Source of the DNA: a virus | Virus record (IMG/VR): IMGVR_UViG_3300024520_000008 | Span: 1-46,572 of that record | DNA length: 46,572 bases | Reading direction: 5' to 3' (one strand) | Shown here: one piece after another, positions 22,149-29,903 of the stretch | Position numbering within the stretch: position 1 is the first letter of the stretch | How the letters are laid out: every line of letters begins with the position of its first letter | Notes under the pieces: generated by a model | What the model saw: only the letters and a program-made list of their open reading frames with translations | Database searches by the model: none | What the model was told of the DNA's origin: nothing | Made by a program: the position numbers and the translations under genes

Positions 22149-22901
22149 CTATTGATAAGCTAAAGTTGCTAAACCCCCATCTACAATGTTTTGATTTTCA
22201 TCATAAGCACCCAAGGTCGCCCCCGTGTCAGTTACTATGGTATAATTTTCATTAGTAACTATATTTAAAGTTTCCACAACCCCGAAAGCTATACCTCCAA
22301 ATATGTTTTGTAATTGGTCAGATGTCCACATACTCTGATAATTAACCTCAATTTGAGATCCGGCATCATCTACAATATTGTTACCCAAATCGTCTTGTAA
22401 GTCCGCCGATGTAGCTACAACTTCTGTTGCTATGAAAGGGGTATCTCCGGGGGAGGCGTAAACTAAAACAGAAACCCCAGCAGCTGACAATTTATCCATT
22501 ATGGAATGTATATTAGGAGGGGTTACAGAACCATTTGTGAATATTGTGTACGATGCGGGAGGATTGTCAGAGTAGACAACTTTAGTTGCTTCGGTTATTA
22601 AAGTTAAAATTTCAACCAGATCATCAACAAAACCCCTAGAGGTATTCTTAAATATTTTCAATCTTAAAGCTTCTCTGTAATCATTATCATTTCTACCCCC
22701 TCTTTTCTCAACAACAATATCTCCCAATAAATCCAATTGGGCGTTTGTTTGTGTTGAAATATCCAAGAGAATTCTCAAATCTGCAAAAACATCATTCAAC
22801 TCATCAAAAAAAGGAGATATAGATAATAAAACTTTATTGAAGTTGGGGGCATCTTTAAATTGCTCTATATTTAATTTCTTTATGGTGTCGTAAATACTCA
22901 T
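22149..22901 (-). CDS. DUF2612 baseplate protein (P2 gpI-like, 250 aa)
   Basis: The N-terminal half is helical and matches the DUF2612 pattern: FFDELNDVFADLRILLDIS, then LDLLGDIVVEKRGG and a DYREALRLKIFKNTSRG segment. The second half has beta segments and a module around IHSIMDKLSAAGVSVLVY. The family is equivalent to phage P2 gpI and joins the baseplate wedge to tail fibres. It directly follows the J gene with a one-base overlap (TAATG) and precedes the fibre genes, exactly as expected. Confidence 0.85.
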   Translation of the reverse strand: MSIYDTIKKLNIEQFKDAPNFNKVLLSISPFFDELNDVFADLRILLDISTQTNAQLDLLGDIVVEKRGGRNDNDYREALRLKIFKNTSRGFVDDLVEILTLITEATKVVYSDNPPASYTIFTNGSVTPPNIHSIMDKLSAAGVSVLVYASPGDTPFIATEVVATSADLQDDLGNNIVDDAGSQIEVNYQSMWTSDQLQNIFGGIAFGVVETLNIVTNENYTIVTDTGATLGAYDENQNIVDGGLATLAYQ

Positions 22902-24346
22902 TACAAACTTACCGTCATTCTATCTAAATCAAAATTAGGTTTCTCCCTTATAGACAAATTAACATTTGAAGGTGAATAAATAGGAGTACCACTAGGTAAT
23001 CCTGTAGCGGCGATAGTTATTGTAACTGAGCCTATCCCCGAAACACTAAACACAGGGGTGTAAAGCTTTTGAGTAACTATAATATCCCCTATATTGAAAT
23101 AAGTATTTGAAAATTCTAATAAGGCATCCTTGATCGCAGCTTCCCCAGCGATAGGGAATTCTTCTTCATCATTGTAAGAATCGATGACCACGTCAACCCA
23201 CAAATAATTGTTTATAGGTCTAGTAAATTTTATATTTTGAGGGGTCCCTTGAGCATTAGTAACTTCAACCGTTATGTCTCCACTAGAGGGAATACCTCCC
23301 GTCTTAAGCGTAGATAATTTTTCAGCAATATCCGTATTTGACCCACCCTCAACAACAGTTTCATACGATTTTGGCTCTATGCCGTCAACGTCAATTACCA
23401 AGGTGTCATTTTCGTAAACCTTACAATAACTCACCCCCACAACATCGTCTAATATTTTTGCTCTGATAGCATCTACAAAATTAAATCCTGAAACAGCTAT
23501 ATTTTGCACCCTCCTTATCCTCAGCTCTTGATCGGTTTCTATTTCTCTTCCGCTTTCTCCTGCAAAATAATTCCTCACAGAATCTAAACCTGAAAGAGCT
23601 GTTGAAATTTCATCAATGGTACTGGGTGCAATTTCATTTTTACCTATATCTAAGGCTTGCACCTCTATTACACTTTGAACCTTCCCAATAGTTATTTTAG
23701 AATCTGCGGAGATATCGTAAATATCATTCTTATCATCAGACTCAATAAGCATCAAACCTCCCCCTCCATCTGTAACACTCAAGCCGATAGCTGAAGATTC
23801 TACAATAGCTTTCAAACCTGCAACAATTTCATCTTCTGTAGCAGTACCGTCAGCAACGTAAGAATAAACATTACTGTCTATATAAAGTTTGTACGTGGCG
23901 TTGTCACTAACCGTTGTGATTGAAACTTGAATCCAATTTGTATTACTCTGACTAAGGAAATCACTATATAAAGTTTTAAGTATGATACCTGTTGAAGATT
24001 GTTTAACCTGAGTATCTATAGGGATCAATGTAGCGTTATCACCTCTAAAACTGACAGTGGCTGTTGACGCAGAAGCCCCCTTTCTCTCAACTCCAACTAA
24101 GGAAGACGCGTTATCTAAATCTACACCTTCAGCAACATTAACATTCGTAGAATTGTAAATGTTTTCCGCGACTTGCCAAAGCTCATCAGCCGCAGCTACA
24201 GTTAAACCTATTAATATGCTGTTAGGGGAATCTTCGCTAAGATCCGAATCTTGTCCAAAGTTATTCTTCCAATAGGTTTCCCCGTCATTTTTCAAATCTT
24301 CATTAGTTTTCCTATTGAAACCCGTAGGGGTGACACCAAAAGTCAT
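22901..24346 (-). CDS. Baseplate protein J (gpJ/gp6-like wedge, 481 aa)
   Basis: The protein begins GVTPTGFNRKTNEDLKNDGE and contains VGVERKGASASTATVSF and the ESGREIETDQELRIRR segment (about 266-281), hallmarks of baseplate J-like wedge proteins. It forms the wedge ring around the hub. The neighbours are gp25/W upstream and DUF2612 downstream, the conserved order W-J-I. The length is normal for compact contractile baseplates with an inserted Ig-like or beta domain in the N-terminal half (about 100-220). Confidence 0.88.
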   Translation of the reverse strand: MTFGVTPTGFNRKTNEDLKNDGETYWKNNFGQDSDLSEDSPNSILIGLTVAAADELWQVAENIYNSTNVNVAEGVDLDNASSLVGVERKGASASTATVSFRGDNATLIPIDTQVKQSSTGIILKTLYSDFLSQSNTNWIQVSITTVSDNATYKLYIDSNVYSYVADGTATEDEIVAGLKAIVESSAIGLSVTDGGGGLMLIESDDKNDIYDISADSKITIGKVQSVIEVQALDIGKNEIAPSTIDEISTALSGLDSVRNYFAGESGREIETDQELRIRRVQNIAVSGFNFVDAIRAKILDDVVGVSYCKVYENDTLVIDVDGIEPKSYETVVEGGSNTDIAEKLSTLKTGGIPSSGDITVEVTNAQGTPQNIKFTRPINNYLWVDVVIDSYNDEEEFPIAGEAAIKDALLEFSNTYFNIGDIIVTQKLYTPVFSVSGIGSVTITIAATGLPSGTPIYSPSNVNLSIREKPNFDLDRMTVSL

Positions 24347-24402
24347 AATATATAACAGTAATTTATAATAGTATAATGAATTAAATTTTATATAGAATTT
24401 AA

Positions 24403-24774
24403 TTAAAAGACAAGCAAATCATCAGTTATAACCGTATTGTTAATTGATATGGCGTTGAAAGAATATAAAAGCTTTCTGTCGGTAGGGTCATAATCTATAA
24501 GGGATTCTGTCACCTCTCTAACACCCTCTATATTTAAAAGTTGATCTCTGAACAAACTTTCAACAACATTCAGATCTATGTTTTTAGTTCCCAAGATGTC
24601 TTGGAAGTAGGGTAACCCATGTTCAGAATTTAAATACCACTCATCTTTGAAAAATCTGAGCCTCACACCTATCCTTTGTAAAATCTCATTATCTGTATCA
24701 GTACCTGACAAGATGGTCAATCTTCTGTCAGTAAAATACAAATCGTTATCTGAATTTAATGCTAATGTACTCAT
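24403..24774 (-). CDS. Baseplate wedge protein, gpW/gp25-like (123 aa)
   Basis: This is a small protein of the gp25/GPW fold. It has the pattern NDNEILQRIGVRLRFFKDEWYLN-type core (about 30-50) with the conserved ...EWYL...GLPYFQDILG motif, and a VESLFRDQLLNIEGV helix that ends in a strand typical for the family. It initiates sheath polymerisation on the baseplate and joins J to the hub. A 56-bp AT-rich gap separates it from J. Confidence 0.85.
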   Translation of the reverse strand: MSTLALNSDNDLYFTDRRLTILSGTDTDNEILQRIGVRLRFFKDEWYLNSEHGLPYFQDILGTKNIDLNVVESLFRDQLLNIEGVREVTESLIDYDPTDRKLLYSFNAISINNTVITDDLLVF

Positions 24775-24785
24775 AGTAATTTTTA

Positions 24786-25466
24786 TTAAGTTACAGGTCC
24801 GGTCGTCCCTGTTCCTGAAGTAACCCCCGGATGAGTATGTGTGGCAAAGTCCTTGCCACCAATTAAAGCTGTCTGCCCGACCAATCCGGAAGTCGCTTCA
24901 ACATTTTCGGCAGTCAATTTACCTGAAATAGTGACATCCCCTGTAACATCGACATCACCTGTAATATTTACATTATTCGCCGTTATATTAGCTTCGGTTG
25001 CGTTTATGTCAATAACGCCTGAAGGTTTTAATTTAATTTTCGACCCATCGTATTTTATTAATAAGTCTGTATTGTTTTCAGCTGACGAAGCCACCGAAAA
25101 TGGGTTTAACCCCAGATGCGCAATTGCGTCAGTCAAATCATTTTGCCTAGGGTCATCTGGTGAAACCTCCCCGCCAACATTCAACCACTCTTCCAAGCTC
25201 CTTTCTGAAAATACCAGTAGCACAGTATCCCCTATATTTACGGGGAATGTGATTGAAGCACCTCCCGAAGAGGGATGAATTACCGGTACGTTGTGTATTA
25301 TAGGTAAGATTACAACTTCCCCGTCATTATACGCTTGATTTAAAGCAGGTTGAACTTTAGCCCTTTGATTTTTATAATCGTACTTTACTATCTTACCAGG
25401 CATGCAGATGTGCATATCAGCAACCCTATTAGCCATGATGATGTTTAACAATTCTATTGTGTTCAT
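24786..25466 (-). CDS. Baseplate spike / central puncturing protein, Gp138-like (226 aa)
   Basis: The start is ATG 25466, overlapping the hub stop (ATGA); an in-frame TTG 30 bases upstream is disregarded. The N-terminal OB-type domain follows the Gp138 pattern: PGKIVKYDYKNQRAKVQPAL, then IGDTVLLVFSERSLEEWL. The C-terminal part has repeated VNITGDVDVTGDVTISG beta-helix turns and ends near HTHPGVTSGTGTTGPVT, a typical metal-binding tip of trimeric spikes (gpV family). It punctures the outer membrane when the sheath contracts. Confidence 0.88.
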   Translation of the reverse strand: MNTIELLNIIMANRVADMHICMPGKIVKYDYKNQRAKVQPALNQAYNDGEVVILPIIHNVPVIHPSSGGASITFPVNIGDTVLLVFSERSLEEWLNVGGEVSPDDPRQNDLTDAIAHLGLNPFSVASSAENNTDLLIKYDGSKIKLKPSGVIDINATEANITANNVNITGDVDVTGDVTISGKLTAENVEATSGLVGQTALIGGKDFATHTHPGVTSGTGTTGPVT

Positions 25467-26311
25467 TTCTCTATTGCTTTGATTACAGATCTCCAAGAAC
25501 CTTCTTTGGTGTCCCCTACGAACTTCACAGCTTTAACATAAAAATCCCCGTCAACCTCCCCACCTTGAACCTTTATTAAAACTTTAGGTTGTATGGAAGG
25601 TATTATTAAAGAATTAATAAGCCACCCGTCTACAGCTTTGTCATTTTTAATTTTTGTTTTCACACCCATTTCTTTAAATCTTTTAGGTTTATCTAGTAGT
25701 CCTGTGGACGGAGATAAAAATTGAGCCGTGGTTTGAGTATTAGACTCGTTAGGTTTAGTAATGATTAACACATTATTAACTATTGTCCATTCATGATTCA
25801 CCCTAGCTAGTACAGTATCTAAAGCAGTACCGGGGCGGCCCACAAAAGAGAAACCCTGCCTGTATGTATAGTTGGGGATATTTGAATAATCAGCTTTCGC
25901 TAGATTTAAATCACCCGCTATCTTATTTACGATTTGTTTCGTATTTGAATTTTCTACAAAAGATAAACTCAACTTCCTTTGTGTTAAGGGGATATATCCG
26001 TCTTTACAAATTATTTTGGTAATTACATCAACCCCTTTGAAATCATGTTCGTAAGAAACAATATCACCTATAAATAATGTACTCAGCTCATCATCGTCGT
26101 ACCCTATCTTCAAAATTGCAGAAGTGTCCTTCTCCTCAAGTAACCCTAAGGTCTCATCAGACAGATTATAAATGCTGATTCTCCCTGTGTTAGTCTCTCT
26201 ATTATCGTCCATATTTATGTCAAAAGAAATCCTTAACCCCTCAAGCAATTTACCAGATGAACCTAATTTACCTATTAAAACTTGGGCCTGCCGTTTGTAC
26301 AACCTCACCAT
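25463..26311 (-). CDS. Baseplate hub protein (gpD / gp27-like, 282 aa)
   Basis: The start is ATG 26311, one base after the preceding stop; a TTG 15 bases upstream is unlikely. The sequence starts MVRLYKRQAQVLIGKLGS and contains GRISIYNLSDETLGLLEEKD, KIGYDDDELSTLFIGDI and TKQIVNKIAGDLNLAK, the pattern of hub proteins of compact contractile tails. It forms the trimeric hub between tail tube and spike. It is followed by the spike with a 4-nt overlap and preceded by the plug and Dit proteins. Confidence 0.82.
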   Translation of the reverse strand: MVRLYKRQAQVLIGKLGSSGKLLEGLRISFDINMDDNRETNTGRISIYNLSDETLGLLEEKDTSAILKIGYDDDELSTLFIGDIVSYEHDFKGVDVITKIICKDGYIPLTQRKLSLSFVENSNTKQIVNKIAGDLNLAKADYSNIPNYTYRQGFSFVGRPGTALDTVLARVNHEWTIVNNVLIITKPNESNTQTTAQFLSPSTGLLDKPKRFKEMGVKTKIKNDKAVDGWLINSLIIPSIQPKVLIKVQGGEVDGDFYVKAVKFVGDTKEGSWRSVIKAIEK

Positions 26312-26312
26312 A

Positions 26313-26642
26313 TTATATATCTTCAATCTCTTCTTGTGTTAAATATAACAATTTTGCCTCACCTGAAGAAAAACTTGACCTACCTATAGAAGCTTCGATG
26401 TCTGCTATTTCACAATAAAAATCCCCAGGGGGTAATGATACATTTCGATAAGGGAAGGTGAGGGGGTAATTTGCAACAATTTTTATCCCTAAAAGTAATA
26501 TCTCGTCATCTTCATTCCATATATCCATTGACCAAAAACCACCGAGGGAATTATACAAGAACCCTAATTTATAAATTGAAGATTCTAACTCTATAGTTAG
26601 AGTATGGTTAGGGTTGTCTTTTATTGGTATTATCAGGCCCAT
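26313..26642 (-). CDS. Baseplate plug protein, DUF6983-like (109 aa)
   Basis: The small beta-rich protein has the family pattern DNPNHTLTIELESSIYKL at its start, followed by FLYNSLGGFWSMDIW and LLGIKIVANYPLTFPY. This is the plug fold described in compact contractile baseplates such as cyanophage Pam3, which closes the tube end before the hub. Its position between Dit and hub matches. The two flanking genes are 4 and 1 bases away. Confidence 0.7.
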   Translation of the reverse strand: MGLIIPIKDNPNHTLTIELESSIYKLGFLYNSLGGFWSMDIWNEDDEILLLGIKIVANYPLTFPYRNVSLPPGDFYCEIADIEASIGRSSFSSGEAKLLYLTQEEIEDI

Positions 26643-26646
26643 AATT

Positions 26647-27243
26647 TTAAAATAAAGATTTGATGAACTGTCTAAGTGTGATAGTGGACTTAGGGTTTAT
26701 TGTCTTTTCCGATCCTGTCTGCCTACCGAAACTACTTGTTTTCTTTGCACTGTCAGTTTTTATCCTAGAGTTGTCAAAGCTGACCAGTTGGCTTTCGACA
26801 ATATTTATTTCTTTAAAGATAGCGGTAAATCTTAAAGTTTCTCCGCTGTTCGCCTCATCAATAAAATTTAAATCTGATAAAAGCATATTTGCATATTGCT
26901 TATACTTCATTGCAAGAGTTATAGGCTCTTTATCATTTTTGATTCTATATAATTCGTCATGAGCATCTTTCAACCTGTTACTAATATCCCCACTAATTAT
27001 ATTAGTAACTTGAGCTATCTTGGAATTTTTTAAAGAGTATTTACTAATTATCCCTGTGATAGAAATTTGTGTAGGTTCGTCTTTAGCATTATCGGTATTG
27101 AACCCCCCCTCTATGGGATTATTTGTAATAGTCACCTTCTCCGAAATAATTCTTGACGAAACTATATCCACTTCCAATTTTCCCAATCTTTGAGTAAATG
27201 GCTGTTTAAATATTATTGCTACACTTTCGCTAAAAAAACCCAA
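26647..27243 (-). CDS. Dit-like baseplate/tail protein, probable TTG start (198 aa)
   Basis: The core contains segments such as VTITNNPIEGGFNTDNAKDE and PTQISITGIIS, followed by LRFTAIFKEINIVESQLVSF. This is typical of the N-terminal domain of Dit-like phage tail proteins that line the start of the baseplate. The only start consistent with this beginning is TTG 27243, two bases after the tape-measure stop, with a run of five G about ten bases upstream that can act as a ribosome-binding site. No ATG occurs in the first half, so a rare start codon is real or the start is mis-sequenced. Confidence 0.72.
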   Translation of the reverse strand: MGFFSESVAIIFKQPFTQRLGKLEVDIVSSRIISEKVTITNNPIEGGFNTDNAKDEPTQISITGIISKYSLKNSKIAQVTNIISGDISNRLKDAHDELYRIKNDKEPITLAMKYKQYANMLLSDLNFIDEANSGETLRFTAIFKEINIVESQLVSFDNSRIKTDSAKKTSSFGRQTGSEKTINPKSTITLRQFIKSLF

Positions 27244-27244
27244 A

Positions 27245-28822
27245 TTACAATACCCCCAGCTCCATATAAGATTGTCTATTTTCCTCCTGCAAAGCTTGCT
27301 TTATTGCAGCTTTTATAGCAGATGTATCAGCAGCACTTGCCCCTGAGGGGATATTTACCACTAAATTGTTGTTCACAGTCTTCTGATTATTAAAATTACT
27401 AGGCGTGGATTGTGGCCCCGATATAACAGCAGCTTGGGGATTGGATACTACCGGGTCCCCTCCGTCAAACCCTGCAAAATCTTTAAACTTTCCCCATACC
27501 CCACTAAGATTTATTTTAGATAACCATTGAAAGGCTTTATCAAATAACCCCACTAACTTTTCCCAAGAATCTATCAATAATGAAGTCGCATTTACAAGTT
27601 CCCCACTTGTAAAATCTTTAAACTTTTCCCATACTCCGCTAAGATTCATTTTAGATAGCCATTGAAACGCCTTATCAAATAACATCGTTATTTCTTTCCA
27701 ATAAACTATTATTGACAAACTTGCAGCAACAAACAAACCTAAAGGATTTGCCGCCAACACGGCCCCTAGAGTTCTAAAGGCCACAATAATTTTAGGTAGG
27801 GTACCCGCAAGTAACACTATAGGTCTTACAATAGCTCTAAATCCCAATACGGCAAAACCTAATATTTTTACTAACCCCCCAAGAGCCAATAACAGCGGAC
27901 CTATGGCAGCTAAAAATAAACCTATAGATAAAATAACCTTCTTACCCTGAGCGTCCAATCTAGCAAAATTATCACTGACTTTAATTAACCAACTGGCAAA
28001 AGCTGACATTTTATCGTTCACTCTAAAGGTTTCGTCTATACCACGGCCAACATTAATTCTTAACATGAAGAACGCGTTAGCTATACGGTTTACGTTGGCC
28101 CTAATTGTTTTGGATCCTTTTTCTATCGCAGCTCCATATTTTTTATTAATCGTGTCTGCCACCTTAGACAACACATCTGACGACACTTCACCTTGTTCCA
28201 TCATTTTCAACAATTCATCAGTACCAACCCCCATAGCTTCAGCGAATAAACCAACTGCCCCCGGTACAGCGTCACCTAATTGCAATTTCAATTCTTCAGC
28301 CATCACCTTACCCTTTGACTGCATTTGTTCTAAAGCCCTTATCACTCTATCAACGTCAGTTGGTGTTAAACCTAGCCCCGCGGACAATGCTAAGAATGAC
28401 CTTATCACCTTCCTGTTAGTTTCTAAACTATCTTTTGAAGCCGCTAAATATCTCGTGTAAGGTTTGACCGAAGAGTTGAAAGATACTCCCAGCTCATCGG
28501 TTACCATCTTTAAATGTTCTATCTCATTTGACACCGCCTGTTGAATAGGTAACCCTGTATCAAATTTTGATAATACCGATGTCAAAGCCGCTTCCAACGA
28601 CTGAATATCCGATGCAGCTTTAAGAGATGCGAAACCTAATGTGGCTAACGGTAAAGAAAGAGTTATCGCCAATTCTCTACCCAGTCTTGTGATAGATTCC
28701 CCCGTAGTCCTCAGCGATCTGGTTGTTTGTTCCAACTTGGAGTCTACTTTATTTAAAGCAGTCAACACTGGCTTGGCATTCGCTTCAAAGGTAACTATTA
28801 ATTCTTTAAGACTTGTCGCCAT
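27245..28822 (-). CDS. Tail tape measure protein (525 aa)
   Basis: Residues about 70-240 carry the tape-measure domain: ASDIQSLEAALTSVLSKFDT, LGVSFNSSVKPYTRYLAAS, LEQMQSKGKVMAEELKLQLG and DAVPGAVGLFAEAMGVG. Hydrophobic segments at about 290-375 (VILSIGLFLAAIGPLLLALG and following) may insert in the membrane during DNA injection. A 24-residue segment is repeated (FDKAFQWLSK.NLSGVW.KFKDF) near the C-terminal third. At 525 aa it predicts a short tail. The start overlaps the tail chaperone frameshift product by 17 nt. Confidence 0.88.
   Translation of the reverse strand: MATSLKELIVTFEANAKPVLTALNKVDSKLEQTTRSLRTTGESITRLGRELAITLSLPLATLGFASLKAASDIQSLEAALTSVLSKFDTGLPIQQAVSNEIEHLKMVTDELGVSFNSSVKPYTRYLAASKDSLETNRKVIRSFLALSAGLGLTPTDVDRVIRALEQMQSKGKVMAEELKLQLGDAVPGAVGLFAEAMGVGTDELLKMMEQGEVSSDVLSKVADTINKKYGAAIEKGSKTIRANVNRIANAFFMLRINVGRGIDETFRVNDKMSAFASWLIKVSDNFARLDAQGKKVILSIGLFLAAIGPLLLALGGLVKILGFAVLGFRAIVRPIVLLAGTLPKIIVAFRTLGAVLAANPLGLFVAASLSIIVYWKEITMLFDKAFQWLSKMNLSGVWEKFKDFTSGELVNATSLLIDSWEKLVGLFDKAFQWLSKINLSGVWGKFKDFAGFDGGDPVVSNPQAAVISGPQSTPSNFNNQKTVNNNLVVNIPSGASAADTSAIKAAIKQALQEENRQSYMELGVL
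27476..27547 (-). repeat. Tape-measure internal repeat, copy 2
   Basis: This 72-bp segment encodes LFDKAFQWLSK.NLSGVWGKF and is closely similar to 27611-27682. It is a recent internal duplication that lengthens the tape measure. Confidence 0.75.
27611..27682 (-). repeat. Tape-measure internal repeat, copy 1
   Basis: This 72-bp segment is the partner of 27476-27547, encoding LFDKAFQWLSKMNLSGVWEK. The two units are separated by 63 bp. Confidence 0.75.
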
Positions 28823-29443
28823 TATTTTTATTTAAATCGTCTTGTTCCAGTTGTTCACACGCAATTCTGAAATCTAAAATTGCGTTTAGCTTCAAAGCGT
28901 CAATGAAACTAAGATTCTCAATTTCAGAGTAAGTAATTATTTTATCTACTACAAGTCTCCAGATGAACATCTCATCTAAAATTTCAGAATTTAAACTCCC
29001 AACTAACCTTTCTTTACGTCTTTCAAGAATTGTTTTATTGCTTCCCCCATAGGAGCCAGCATCGGGACCCTCTTGGTTATTAGTGAAAGTGTATTTAGTG
29101 AAAAAAAACCATTCAACTCTAATACCTCCATGGCAAGTTCTAGTGGGCCGTCCAAATTATCAGAAAAGAAATTGTTGAAGTGTTCGGCGTCACCCAAACC
29201 CAATCCTTCAGCGGAACAATTTTTGAATAATTTTATAAACATATCTTCAGGAATCTCATATATAAGACTTGCAACAGCCTTTAAGATATCACCGTAGCCG
29301 TTACCAAGAGACACGCTATCACCAAGCTGCCCCTTTACACTTCCAACCAGATCCTTTCTTAGTTTCAAAGCTTCTAATGCGTCAAATTGGATTATGGTAA
29401 CTTCTTTATTCCCGATCTTTATTGCTTTTGTTTTTATACCCAT
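28806..29443 (-). CDS. Tail assembly chaperone, long form by -1 frameshift (about 212 aa)
   Basis: The short chaperone gene (29003-29443) contains the ideal slippery heptamer T-TTT-TTT (29108 to 29102, codons GGT TTT TTT TCA). After a -1 shift there, the new frame is open for 98 codons and ends at 28806, 17 nt inside the tape-measure gene. The extension encodes a charged helical domain (SEILDEMFIWRLVVDK and DALKLNAILDFRIACEQLEQ). This is the arrangement of lambda G/GT and P2 E/E', in which the long form binds the tape measure during tail assembly. The extension has no convincing independent start. Confidence 0.75.
29003..29443 (-). CDS. Tail assembly chaperone, short form (146 aa)
   Basis: A small helical protein between the tail tube and the tape-measure gene, with the features of phage tail chaperones: KVTIIQFDALEALKL-like start (EVTIIQFDALEALKLRKDL), a conserved central helix and C-terminal KQFLKDVKKG. 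It is probably produced in excess over the frameshifted long form. The two forms coat the tape measure so that the tube can polymerise around it. It does not become part of the virion. Confidence 0.75.
   Translation of the reverse strand: MGIKTKAIKIGNKEVTIIQFDALEALKLRKDLVGSVKGQLGDSVSLGNGYGDILKAVASLIYEIPEDMFIKLFKNCSAEGLGLGDAEHFNNFFSDNLDGPLELAMEVLELNGFFSLNTLSLITKRVPMLAPMGEAIKQFLKDVKKG
29102..29108 (-). promoter_or_regulatory. -1 frameshift slippery heptamer T-TTT-TTT
   Basis: On the minus strand the codons GGT TTT TTT TCA contain the heptamer X-XXY-YYZ with X, Y and Z all T. It lies 114 codons into the tail chaperone gene, and the -1 frame is open from here to the tape-measure start. Confidence 0.75.
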
Positions 29444-29445
29444 AA

Positions 29446-29880
29446 TTAATTATTACCACCTACGTTAACAAATATATTTGATCCGGTTCTAATAACCCAC
29501 TCCCTAGCCTTTGGCTCATTACCGAAAGCTATGCTTGTTGGAAACTTAGTTATCCACGATGAAGTTGCAGAAATGACAGTGTCCCCGCTTCTATCTTTAA
29601 TTAAAAATGGAAGTGTGACATTTGAAAGTAGATCTGTGGTATGAAGAGCAGATAAAACCTGATTAGTTGGGGAAGTTTGCCTAAGTCTTAAAGTTATATT
29701 TAAAAAATTGGAATGGTTTCTGACTCTATCAACCCCTCCGTCAGCACCTCCTACAGAATTGAAAGCGTCATTTTCTTGCGAAACTTCTATAGAATCACCT
29801 TCAGCGAATCCTGTTATTGGAGTCACACCAAAAATAACACTCACCTTTTTAAAATCGAAAGTTCCTAGTAATTGAGACAT
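29446..29880 (-). CDS. Tail tube protein, DUF3277 (144 aa)
   Basis: The product begins MSQLLGTFDFKKVSVIFG, with the family pattern VTPITGFAEGDSIEVSQEND followed by NHSNFLNITLRLRQTSPTNQ. DUF3277 proteins are the tail tube subunits of contractile phages whose sheaths are of the DUF3383 type, as here. The tube is formed of hexameric rings and transmits DNA. The gene follows the sheath by 23 bases. Confidence 0.85.
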   Translation of the reverse strand: MSQLLGTFDFKKVSVIFGVTPITGFAEGDSIEVSQENDAFNSVGGADGGVDRVRNHSNFLNITLRLRQTSPTNQVLSALHTTDLLSNVTLPFLIKDRSGDTVISATSSWITKFPTSIAFGNEPKAREWVIRTGSNIFVNVGGNN

Positions 29881-29903
29881 AATTTATTTTTATTTTAAAG
29901 TTA

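Noticed and set aside
28821-29002. Independent small gene between chaperone and tape measure
   Set aside because: An in-frame ATG exists at about 28970, but it has no ribosome-binding site and the frame is open much further upstream, back to the slippery heptamer; the frameshift explanation is better.
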